Below, piece by piece: positions 24,508 to 33,877 of a stretch of 64,000 nt of DNA. Within the stretch, counting starts at the first letter, position 1. Every line of letters begins with the position of its first letter. Both the position numbers and the translations under genes were made by a program. Source of the DNA: CAVRXQ01 sp963849105 (lineage in GTDB: Bacteria; Actinomycetota; Acidimicrobiia; Acidimicrobiales; Bog-793); the NCBI GenBank assembly GCA_963849105.1, contig CAWKGD010000001.1:186001-250000 (forward strand). The letters are read 5' to 3'. The notes below the pieces were generated by a model, which had not been told where the DNA came from, made no database searches, and saw only the letters and a program-made list of their open reading frames with translations.

Positions 24508-25321
24508 GCACGTCCGATCCCTTGGAAGGGCTGCGAAGCCCCGAGCCGTCGCCGCTCGACGGTTGGTCGGTCGTCGTCACCCGGCCCCTCGAGCAGGCGA
24601 GGACGCTCATCGATGCTCTCGAACACCACGGCGCGGGGGTGCTCGCTGTCCCGACGATCGCGATCGAGCCGCCGGACGATGGCGGGGCGCGCTTGCGCGA
24701 GGCGGCAAGAAACGTCTCCGAGTTCGACTGGATCGTCTTCACGTCGGAAAATGCCGTCGATCGCTTGCTGCAGGCGGTCGGTGACGCTCGCCACATGGGC
24801 GCGACGCGCGTCGCGGCGATCGGCGAAGGGACCGCCGACGCGTTGTTGCGGCACGGAGTCGTCGCAGATCTCGTTCCTCAGCGGTACGTCGCGGAGGCAC
24901 TCGTCGGCGCGTTCCCCCCGCCAAGCGGCATGGAAGGGTCCTCTTGCCGCGCGCCGCAGTGGCGAGAGACGTCGTGCCGGACGGGATCCGTCGCCTCGGC
25001 TGGGAGGTCGAAGTCGTGCAGGCATATAAGACGGTTCCGGCAGAGATCGCCGCGGCGGCGCTCGGGCACGTGCGATTGGCGGACGCGATCACTTTCACTT
25101 CGTCCTCAACTGTTGGTGGCTTTCTTGAACAAGCAGCCGTGTCAGATCTTCCGCCGATCGTCGCCTCGATCGGCCCGATCACGAGCGCAACGGCGAGGGG
25201 AGCCGGCATCGACGTGTCGGTTGAATCCGAGCAGCACACCTCTACCGGCCTCGCCGAAGCGCTCGCCGAGTTCGCGCGCGCCAACGGTCGCCCCGACCAC
25301 GTCGGCGAACCGCCGTCGTAG
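24504..25321 (+). pseudogene. hemD: Uroporphyrinogen-III synthase, with a one-base frameshift
   Basis: HemD closes hydroxymethylbilane to uroporphyrinogen III. The first part reads WSVVVTRPLEQARTLIDALE to ALVGAFPP in one frame. The second part, KRHGRVLLPRAAVARD to the stop at 25321, is in another frame. Inserting one C into the six-C run at 24914-24919 restores a continuous 272-residue protein with the normal GxRVLLPRA motif. The gene is therefore either disrupted by a homopolymer contraction or affected by a sequencing error. Flanking heme genes are intact, which favours a sequence error or slippage over true loss. The ATG at 24504 overlaps the hemC stop. Confidence 0.8.
24914..24919 (+). 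other. Six-C homopolymer at the hemD frameshift
   Basis: This C-run is where the reading frame of hemD changes. Seven Cs would join both halves in frame as AFPPAKRHGRVLLPRA. Confidence 0.7.
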
Positions 25322-25330
25322 TCTTTTGGA

Positions 25331-26335
25331 GTGACTTCGAGCACCGTCAGCGCCTTCCCGGAGCGTCGGATGCGTCGACTGCGCCGCACGAAAGCGATGC
25401 GCCGACTGGTCGCGGACACGACGGTCACCGTCGATGACCTCGTCGCCCCCGTTTTCGTGCGCGAGGGCATCAGGGATCCCGCGCCGATCGCGACGATGCC
25501 CGGCGTCGTCCAGCACACGCTGGACTCGCTCGTTGTTGAGGCGAAGCACCTCGTTCAGCTCGGCATCCCGGGTCTCGTGCTGTTCGGCGTCCCAGAGGCG
25601 AAGGACGCGCAGGGCAGCGGCGCGTCGGATACCGATGGCATCGCACAACGGGCGCTGCGTGCCGTGCGCGACGCCGTCGGCAACGAGCTCGTCCTTGTGG
25701 CGGACCTCTGCCTAGACGAATACACCGATCACGGCCACTGTGGGATCCTCGACGCGCACGGTGCTGTCGACAATGACGCGACGCTCGAGCGCTACGCTGA
25801 AGTCGCCCTCACCCAAGCCGAGGCGGGCGTGGACGTGGTCGCACCGAGCGGGATGATGGACGGGCAGGTGCGGGCGATCCGCGCTGCGCTCGACGGTTCC
25901 GGATACACCGACGTCGCGCTGCTCGCGTATGCCGCGAAGTACGCCTCATCGATGTACGGGCCGTTTCGCGACGCGGTGAACGTCGCGATCGCTGGTGGCG
26001 GGGATCGACGCAGCTACCAAGAGGATCCGGCACGCCGTGACGAAGGTGTGACAGAAGCGCTCCTCGATATCGCAGAAGGCGCGGACATTGTCATGGTGAA
26101 GCCGGCAATCCACTACCTCGACGTTCTTTCCCGAGTCGCGGACACCGTCGACGTCCCTGTCGCCGCCTACCACGTGAGCGGGGAGTACACGATGGTCGTA
26201 TCGGCGGCACAGCTCGGCGCGATCGATCTCGACTCCGCGATCAAAGAGACGCTCGTCGCGGTCAAAAGGGCAGGCGCTGACTTCGTCCTCACGTACTTTG
26301 CGCAAAGAGCGGCTGAGCTGTTCAGCGCCCGCTGA
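25331..26335 (+). CDS. hemB: Delta-aminolevulinic acid dehydratase (porphobilinogen synthase)
   Basis: Condenses two 5-aminolevulinates. The 334-residue protein shows RRLRRTKAMRRLV, the metal region DLCLDEYTDHGHCG (two Cys and Asp, the actinobacterial variant rather than the full three-Cys zinc site), and the Schiff-base lysines in AYAAKYASSMYGPFRDA and MVKPA. The GTG start is 9 bases after the end of hemD. It belongs to the rex-hemACDBL cluster. Confidence 0.95.
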   Translation: MTSSTVSAFPERRMRRLRRTKAMRRLVADTTVTVDDLVAPVFVREGIRDPAPIATMPGVVQHTLDSLVVEAKHLVQLGIPGLVLFGVPEAKDAQGSGASDTDGIAQRALRAVRDAVGNELVLVADLCLDEYTDHGHCGILDAHGAVDNDATLERYAEVALTQAEAGVDVVAPSGMMDGQVRAIRAALDGSGYTDVALLAYAAKYASSMYGPFRDAVNVAIAGGGDRRSYQEDPARRDEGVTEALLDIAEGADIVMVKPAIHYLDVLSRVADTVDVPVAAYHVSGEYTMVVSAAQLGAIDLDSAIKETLVAVKRAGADFVLTYFAQRAAELFSAR

Positions 26336-26339
26336 ACAG

Positions 26340-27617
26340 ATGGAACGCGCGAAAAGCTCCGAACTGTTCCAACGCGCGCGCCGCGCGATTCCCGGTGGAG
26401 TGAACTCGCCGGTGCGTGCCTTTAAGTCCGTCGACGCCGAGCCGTTCTTCGTCGGGCACGGCAAGGGCGCCTATCTGTTCGACGTCGACGGCAACCGCTA
26501 CGTCGACTACGTGCAGTCCTGGGGTGCGTCGATCCTCGGTCACGCGCACCCGGCGGTGACCGACGCCATCTCGACCGCGGCCAGCCGTGGGACGTCGTAC
26601 GGGGCGCCGACCGAGGCCGAGGTTCTGCTCGCCGAGAAGGTCATCGCGTCGGTGCCCGGATGCGAGATGGTGCGCCTCGTTTCTTCTGGAACCGAGGCGG
26701 CGATGTCGGCGATCCGCATCGCGCGGGCCGCAACGGCGCGCAGTCGGATCGTGAAATTCGCCGGTTGCTACCACGGTCATTCCGACGCGCTGCTGGCAGC
26801 CGCGGGAAGCGGCGTCGCCACGTACGGGCTACCCGCGTCGGCGGGCGTACCGGAGTCGGCCGTGCGCGAGACGATCGTCGTGCCCTACAACGTCGTGCCC
26901 GATCTCGACGAGCGAGTGGCGTGCGTGATCGTCGAGCCCGTCGCTGCGAACATGGGCCTCGTCCTGCCCGACGAGGGGTTCTTGGCGTCGTTGCGCGGCG
27001 CCTGTGACGAAGTCGGCGCGCTGTTGATCTTCGACGAGGTGATCACCGGGTTCCGCCTCGGACGTTCAGGGGCGACAGGCCTCTACGGCGTGCGCCCGGA
27101 TCTGTTCTGTTTCGGCAAGGTGATCGGCGGCGGGTTGCCGCTCGCCGCCTTCGGGGGAGGGCGGGACGTGATGGAGCAACTCGCCCCGGATGGCCCGGTC
27201 TATCAAGCAGGGACACTCTCGGGGAACCCGGTCGCGACGGCGGCCGGACTAACGGTGTTGGAGCTGCTCACCGACTCGGTGTACGCGGACCTCGCTCGCA
27301 AGGTCGGCCGACTCGCCGACGGGATCGCGAACGCGCTGCGTTCCGCGGGCATCGCCGTCGAAGTCCCCATCGCATCGACGTTGTTCTCTGTCTTTTTTGC
27401 GGACGCGGCGGTGCGTAACTACGACGACGCGCAGAAAGCCGCGGCGAACGGCAGGTACACGACATTTTTCAACGCCATGCTCGACTCGGGGATCGCACTC
27501 GCGCCGAGCCCCTACGAGGTGGCGTTCTGCTCGCTGGCGCACGGAGACGAGGACATCGACGCGACGATCGCCGCCGCCGAGCAGGCCGCGACCCTCGTCG
27601 CGAAGGGTATGTCGTAG
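26340..27617 (+). CDS. hemL: Glutamate-1-semialdehyde 2,1-aminomutase
   Basis: A PLP-dependent enzyme converting glutamate semialdehyde to 5-aminolevulinate, the product then used by HemB. The 425-residue chain has PGGVNSPVRAF at the N terminus, SSGTEAAMSAIRIARA, FDEVITGFR and the PLP lysine in FGKVIGGGLPLAAFGG. The ATG at 26340 lies four bases after the hemB stop, so the two are probably cotranscribed. Normal length. Confidence 0.95.
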   Translation: MERAKSSELFQRARRAIPGGVNSPVRAFKSVDAEPFFVGHGKGAYLFDVDGNRYVDYVQSWGASILGHAHPAVTDAISTAASRGTSYGAPTEAEVLLAEKVIASVPGCEMVRLVSSGTEAAMSAIRIARAATARSRIVKFAGCYHGHSDALLAAAGSGVATYGLPASAGVPESAVRETIVVPYNVVPDLDERVACVIVEPVAANMGLVLPDEGFLASLRGACDEVGALLIFDEVITGFRLGRSGATGLYGVRPDLFCFGKVIGGGLPLAAFGGGRDVMEQLAPDGPVYQAGTLSGNPVATAAGLTVLELLTDSVYADLARKVGRLADGIANALRSAGIAVEVPIASTLFSVFFADAAVRNYDDAQKAAANGRYTTFFNAMLDSGIALAPSPYEVAFCSLAHGDEDIDATIAAAEQAATLVAKGMS

Positions 27618-27620
27618 CTC

Positions 27621-28907
27621 CTACGCCGCTTTGATCGCGATCTGTTCGATCGCGCGGTAGGCGAGTTCAGCCGGCGCGAATTCATCGGCGCGCAGCGCGT
27701 TCGACATGATGCGCAGCAGCCACTCCATCAACGAGCGTGAATGCATTCCGGTCGCGACGAGGATCCGCATTACGTCGGGCTGCCCGAGAAAGCGCATCGA
27801 AGCGCTCGCCGTCTTGTAGTACAAGCCGTAGTTCTCCTGCAGCTTGTGCTCGTATGCCCCGAGTGCGCGCAAATCTCCCGTTGCGATCGCTTCGCCGGCG
27901 AAGGCGGCGGCGATGCGTCCCGTTTCGTACCCGTAGGAGATCCCCTCGCCGTTGAACGGGTTGATCGACCCCGATGCGTCGCCGCACAGCAGGTAATCGG
28001 GTCCGTGACGAGGGCCGACGGAGAGCCCCATCGGCAGCCGCCCGCCCGTCGGCTCCGAGAGGGCCGTCGTCGCGTTGAGCCCCCACGACGCCGGCGTCAT
28101 CGCGACGAAAGCATCCATCAGTCGCGACGTGTTCAACCCCTTCAGGCGCTTCTCGGTCGAGAGCACGCCGACCCCGACGTTCACCCGGCCGTCGCCGAGC
28201 GGGAAGATCCAGCCGTAGCCGGGGATCGACGCGCCGTCGGGATCGTGCAGGTCAAGGTGGGATTCGATCCAGTGCTCAGCATGTCGCGGCGATGCGTAGT
28301 AGCCGCGCAGCGCCATTCCCTGCGGCACCGATTTGTCGCGCACCGCGCCGAGCGCGCGCCCAAAGCGCGAGTTCGCCCCGTCGGCGACGACGAGGACCTG
28401 CGCCGTGATCTCGCTCCGCTCGCCAGTGGCGCTGTCTTGCACGACCGCACCGATGGCCGACCCGCCGACTTCGGCTTGCGGGCCGAGCGGCGCGAGCGCT
28501 TCGCAGCCCTGCATGACGAGTGCGCCCGCCTTCTCGGCGCGGGACGCGACGAGCGCGTCGAGGTCGAAGCGTGTGATGACGTAGCCGTGGCAACCGAATC
28601 CGGCGTGTTCGGGCCAGGTGAGATTGAGTTCCTTTCCATAGGCGAGCGCACGCAAGCCGTCGAAGCGGTGGTGGCCAGCGAGCACGTCGGCGAGTCCCAT
28701 GTCCTCGAGCTGGCGGACGGCGCGTGGTGTCAGCCCGTCACCGCAGGTCTTTTCGCGTGGAAAGTGCTTCTTTTCGAGGACGACGACGTCGTAGCCGGCA
28801 TCGGCGAGCCAGTAGGCGGCCGCAGATCCCGAGGGCCCCGCTCCGATGACGAGCACATCACAGCGCGCGGGAGGGCGCGGCACGCCTTTTTTGGGAGCCG
28901 GACCCAT
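27621..28907 (-). CDS. Geranylgeranyl reductase family FAD-dependent oxidoreductase (MenJ-like)
   Basis: A 428-residue flavoprotein with the dinucleotide fold VLVIGAGPSGSAAAYWLADAGY (about residues 18-39), the family block EKKHFPREKTCGDGLTPRAV, and the second FAD motif LLCGDASGSINPFNGEGISYGYETG. Relatives saturate prenyl chains; in mycobacteria MenJ reduces one isoprene of menaquinone. It is convergent with hemL and divergent from the nuo operon, so quinone modification is a sensible inference. Polyprenol or other isoprenoid substrates are not excluded. Confidence 0.85.
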   Translation of the reverse strand: MGPAPKKGVPRPPARCDVLVIGAGPSGSAAAYWLADAGYDVVVLEKKHFPREKTCGDGLTPRAVRQLEDMGLADVLAGHHRFDGLRALAYGKELNLTWPEHAGFGCHGYVITRFDLDALVASRAEKAGALVMQGCEALAPLGPQAEVGGSAIGAVVQDSATGERSEITAQVLVVADGANSRFGRALGAVRDKSVPQGMALRGYYASPRHAEHWIESHLDLHDPDGASIPGYGWIFPLGDGRVNVGVGVLSTEKRLKGLNTSRLMDAFVAMTPASWGLNATTALSEPTGGRLPMGLSVGPRHGPDYLLCGDASGSINPFNGEGISYGYETGRIAAAFAGEAIATGDLRALGAYEHKLQENYGLYYKTASASMRFLGQPDVMRILVATGMHSRSLMEWLLRIMSNALRADEFAPAELAYRAIEQIAIKAA

Positions 28908-29016
28908 TTTCGAAGGTTACTTGCCAAAGGTCGCGGGACCTCGTTTCGCGCCATGAGAACCGCGCCCAACCGATGTGAATGAATCGCGGGCGCCGTGGTA
29001 GAACCGGCGAGAGCCC

Positions 29017-29472
29017 ATGGGAAGTCTCGACAGCTACCTCCCGATCTTCGTCCTCTTCGTGCTCGCGCTGCTCTTTGCGGGGCTTTCACTTGCCGCGTCG
29101 AGGATCCTCTCGCCCTACCGGCCGAACGCCGCCAAGCAGTCGCCGTACGAATGCGGGATCGTGCCGACCTACGAGCCGCCGCAGCGCTTCCCGGTCCGCT
29201 TCTACCTGGTGGCGATGGTCTTCATCATCTTCGACATCGAGATCATCTTCCTGTTCCCCTGGGCAGTCATCTACAACCAGCTCGGCCGGTTCGGCCTCGT
29301 CGAGGTACTCGTCTTCGCCGGAGCGGTGATCTTCTCCTTTATCTATCTCGTCGCCGCCGGCGCGCTTGACTGGGGTCCGTTGAAGCGGGTGCGTCCGCTG
29401 CAGCCCTTCGGCGAGCGGACGACGGCCTCCACCGTCGAGCGCATCGGGCCGCGGCGCGACGAGGCGGCGTAG
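29017..29472 (+). CDS. nuoA: NADH-quinone oxidoreductase subunit A
   Basis: A 151-residue membrane subunit of complex I with three hydrophobic helices. The loop SPYECGIVPTYEPPQRFPVRFYLVAMVFIIFDIEIIFLFPW is the strongly conserved NuoA/ND3 region that senses the active/deactive state. The C terminus is longer and charged. It is the first gene of the 14-gene nuo operon; its promoter should lie in the short gap 28908-29016. Confidence 0.95.
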   Translation: MGSLDSYLPIFVLFVLALLFAGLSLAASRILSPYRPNAAKQSPYECGIVPTYEPPQRFPVRFYLVAMVFIIFDIEIIFLFPWAVIYNQLGRFGLVEVLVFAGAVIFSFIYLVAAGALDWGPLKRVRPLQPFGERTTASTVERIGPRRDEAA

Positions 29473-29474
29473 CG

Positions 29475-30065
29475 ATGGAGTACGAGTCCTGGCAGGGTCT
29501 CGAGTCGCTGAGCCACAACGTCCTCACCGGAGCGCTCGAGGAGTTCGTGAAGTGGGCGCGGCGGAACTCGATGTGGCCGGCGACCTTCGGCCTCGCCTGT
29601 TGCGCGATCGAGATGATGGCGGCTGGCGCCGCCGAGTACGACCTCGCCCGCTTCGGCATGGAGGTGTTCCGACCCTCGCCGCGCCAAGCGGACCTGATGA
29701 TCGTCGCCGGGCGGGTCTCCCAGAAGATGGCCCCCGTGCTGCGTCAGGTCTACGACCAGATGGTGGAGCCGAAGTGGGTCATCTCGATGGGCGTCTGCGC
29801 GTCGACCGGCGGGATGTTCAACAACTACGCGATCGTCCAGGGCGTCGACGAGATCGTCCCGGTCGACGTTTACGCACCGGGGTGCCCGCCGTCGCCGTCG
29901 ACGCTCATCCACGCGATCCTGACCCTGCACGAAAAGGTGCGGACGGGTGAGATCACCCGCCGCCGCCAACAGCGCGGCGGGGGAGCAGCACTCGATGTGG
30001 CGGCCGCGGTGCCCGGTTGGACCAAGCCGCTCCAGAAGCCTGTTCGTATCGGGACGCCGCGCTGA
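29475..30065 (+). CDS. nuoB: NADH-quinone oxidoreductase subunit B
   Basis: A 196-residue peripheral subunit that ligates the terminal [4Fe-4S] cluster N2. Ligands are in GLACCAIEMMA, MGVCASTGGMF and PVDVYAPGCPPSP. The gene starts two bases after nuoA and overlaps the nuoC start. The C terminus, after VRTGEITRRRQ, is a variable extension. Confidence 0.95.
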   Translation: MEYESWQGLESLSHNVLTGALEEFVKWARRNSMWPATFGLACCAIEMMAAGAAEYDLARFGMEVFRPSPRQADLMIVAGRVSQKMAPVLRQVYDQMVEPKWVISMGVCASTGGMFNNYAIVQGVDEIVPVDVYAPGCPPSPSTLIHAILTLHEKVRTGEITRRRQQRGGGAALDVAAAVPGWTKPLQKPVRIGTPR

Positions 30066-30595
30066 TGAGCGAGACCCCGACGTCCGAGGTCGCGCCGCGC
30101 CGTCGCGTCGCCGACGACGTCGCCGCGCTGCGCAACATCCCTTTTCTGGACTCGCTCGGCGACGAGGTCTACTTCCCCTCACGTGCCGAGTACGTGGATG
30201 TCGCGACGGCGCTGCGTGACGCCGGCTTTCTCATGTGCGCTGATCTGTGTGGCGTCGACTACCTGACCTTCCCGCGCCGCCAACTTCCAGAAGCGGTCGA
30301 ACCGACGCGCTTTGAGCTCGCCGTCGTTCTGCGCTCGCTCGACCCGTCTCGCGTCGTTCGGCTGCGCGTGCTCCTCCCCGGGGACGAGCCGACGTGTCCA
30401 ACGCTTTTCGGCCTCTACCCGGGCACCGAGAACATGGAGCGCGAGGCCTACGACATGTTCGGCATCCGCTTTTCGGGTCACCCCGATCCGACGCGGATCT
30501 TGATGCCCGAGGACTGGGAGGGCCACCCCCTGCGCCGCGACTACGGCGTCGGGCGGGTGCCGGTCCAGTTCAAGGGGGCGCCGGGACCGCGATGA
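30065..30595 (+). CDS. nuoC: NADH-quinone oxidoreductase subunit C
   Basis: A 176-residue hydrophilic subunit of the quinone-reducing arm (30-kDa type). The conserved block GTENMEREAYDMFGIRFSGHPDPTRILMPEDWEGHPLRRDY lies at about residues 119-158. The ATG overlaps the nuoB stop (TGATG) and the end overlaps nuoD. C and D are separate genes here, not fused as in Escherichia coli. Confidence 0.94.
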   Translation: MSETPTSEVAPRRRVADDVAALRNIPFLDSLGDEVYFPSRAEYVDVATALRDAGFLMCADLCGVDYLTFPRRQLPEAVEPTRFELAVVLRSLDPSRVVRLRVLLPGDEPTCPTLFGLYPGTENMEREAYDMFGIRFSGHPDPTRILMPEDWEGHPLRRDYGVGRVPVQFKGAPGPR

Positions 30596-31974
30596 CAAAG
30601 GACCCCGAAAAGACCCCCGTCACGGCGCCCGGCGCGCTCTATTCCGCGGTCGCCGGGCGCTTGTCTGCCGAGACCTCCGAGGGGCGCCAGGAGCTCCAGC
30701 CCGAGCTTTCGACCTCGGTCGTCGAGCGCGCCATCGAACACGGCGGCGTGCTCCGCCTTCCCGAGTCCGCAACGCTCGACCCGGGATCGAAAGACGACGT
30801 CTTCGGTGACGACGAGACGATGATCCTCAACCTGGGGCCGCAGCACCCCTCGACCCACGGCGTGTTGCGGATGATGGTCGAGCTGCAAGGCGAGACCGTG
30901 CTTCGTTCGAAGCCGGTGGTCGGCTACCTCCACACCGGCATGGAGAAGACCGGTGAAGGCCTCACCTACGTTCAGGGCGCGACGAACGTCACGCGCATGG
31001 ACTACCTCTCGCCGCTTTTCAATGAGCTCGTCTACTCGCTCGCGGTGGAAAAGCTCTTGGAAGCCGAGATCCCGCCGCGCGCGACGTGGATCCGCATGCT
31101 GATGACCGAGCTCAACCGCATCTCGAGCCACGTCATGTGGGCGGCGACGAACGGGATGGACCTCGCCTCGACGACGATGATGATCTTCGGCTTTCGCGAG
31201 CGCGACCTCGTGTTGCAGTTCTTCGAGAAGGTCACGGGTCTGCGGATGAACCACAACTACATCCGACCGGGTGGCGTCGCGGCCGACCTCCCCGATGGCT
31301 GGGAGGACGACGTCGAAGTCGTCATCGACACCGTCGGCGCGCGGCTTTCGGACTACGACGAGTTGCTCACCGGGCAGCCGATCTTTCGCGAACGCACCGA
31401 GGGCGTCGGCATCATCAGCGCCGAGGCGCTCATCGCGCTCTCGGCGACCGGACCCGTGCTGCGTGCCTCGGGCGTTGACTACGACGTCCGGCGCGCGCAC
31501 CCGTATCTCGCGTACGACGAAGTCGACTTCGACGTCGTGGTCGGCACCGTCGGCGACACCTTCGACCGCTACGCCGTGCGCCTCAACGAAGTGCGCGAAT
31601 CGATCAAGATCGTCCGCCAGATCCTCGACAAGATGCCGTCCGGCGACTACCGCGTGCAGGACAAGAAGATCACCCCGCCGCCACGCGCCCGCATCGACGA
31701 GTCGATGGAAGCGCTCATCCATCATTTCAAGCTGTTCACCTCGGGGATCGAGCCGCCGGCTGGGGAGACCTACGCCGCCGTGGAGTCGCCGCGCGGCGAG
31801 CTCGGCTGCTACCTCGTCTCGGACGGAACGAACCACCCGATGCGGATGCACATCAGGGCGCCGAGCTTCGTCAACTTGCAGTCGGTTCCACCGATGCTCG
31901 CCGGCGGGTTGATCGCCGACATGATCGCCATCTTGTCGTCGGTCGATCCGGTCCTTGGAGAGGTCGATCGGTGA
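30592..31974 (+). CDS. nuoD: NADH-quinone oxidoreductase subunit D
   Basis: The 49-kDa-type subunit that lines the quinone site. The core starts at LNLGPQHPSTHGVLRMMVEL (about residue 79) and includes YLHTGMEKTGEG, FNELVYSLAVEKLL and GELGCYLVSDG. A 75-residue N-terminal extension precedes the core, longer than usual. The ATG overlaps the nuoC stop. Length is 460 residues. Confidence 0.95.
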   Translation: MTKDPEKTPVTAPGALYSAVAGRLSAETSEGRQELQPELSTSVVERAIEHGGVLRLPESATLDPGSKDDVFGDDETMILNLGPQHPSTHGVLRMMVELQGETVLRSKPVVGYLHTGMEKTGEGLTYVQGATNVTRMDYLSPLFNELVYSLAVEKLLEAEIPPRATWIRMLMTELNRISSHVMWAATNGMDLASTTMMIFGFRERDLVLQFFEKVTGLRMNHNYIRPGGVAADLPDGWEDDVEVVIDTVGARLSDYDELLTGQPIFRERTEGVGIISAEALIALSATGPVLRASGVDYDVRRAHPYLAYDEVDFDVVVGTVGDTFDRYAVRLNEVRESIKIVRQILDKMPSGDYRVQDKKITPPPRARIDESMEALIHHFKLFTSGIEPPAGETYAAVESPRGELGCYLVSDGTNHPMRMHIRAPSFVNLQSVPPMLAGGLIADMIAILSSVDPVLGEVDR

Positions 31975-32548
31975 TGCTTCACTTCGATGCGCGAAACCGC
32001 GAACGGGCCGAGGCGACCGTCGCGCTGTACCCCGAGAAGCGTTCGGCGCTGATCCCGCTCTGTCACCTCGCGCAGGCCCAGGACGGGTACCTGACCCGGG
32101 AGGCGATGGAAGAGATCGGCGAACTCTGCGGCGTCAGCTCTGCCGAGGTGTACGGAACGGCGACCTTCTACGACATGCTGTTCACCGAACCGGTCGGCAC
32201 CCACGTCATCGCAATCTGCACGAACATCGCTTGCCTGCTCGACGGCGCGTACGAGCTGTTGGAGCACGCGGAAGAAAGGCTCGGCATCCACGTCGGACAG
32301 ACGACCGACGATGGTGAGTTCACCTTGGAAGAGGCCGAGTGCCTGGCCGGGTGTGACCTCGCGCCGTGCGTGCAGGTGAACCACCGCTTCGTCGGGCCGC
32401 TCGACGCCGACGGATTCGACTCATTGGTCGACGATCTGCGCGAAAGCAGACGCCACAATGAAATTCCGCGCCACGGCGTGCTCTGTCGTGTCGAGCGCAC
32501 GGTCGGGCTGCCGGGGAACGCCGAGTCGCCCGAAAAGCGCGCGAAGCG

Positions 32549-32552
<4 letters not shown>
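31971..32552 (+). CDS. nuoE: NADH-quinone oxidoreductase subunit E
   Basis: A 193-residue thioredoxin-like [2Fe-2S] subunit (24-kDa type) of the NADH-dehydrogenase arm. The cluster ligands are in CTNIAC and in ECLAGCDLAPCVQVN. It starts with GTG at 31971, overlapping nuoD. The C-terminal 35 residues are variable and charged. Confidence 0.94.

Positions 32553-33873
<1,321 letters not shown>

Positions 33874-33877
<4 letters not shown>

Noticed and set aside
24944..25321. Separate small gene downstream of hemC
   Set aside because: It is the C-terminal half of HemD in a shifted frame, explained by one missing C.
30541..31851. 436-codon open frame on the minus strand across nuoD
   Set aside because: High-GC antisense shadow of nuoD; composition is Arg/Asp/His-rich with no recognisable fold, and the plus strand has a clear conserved gene.
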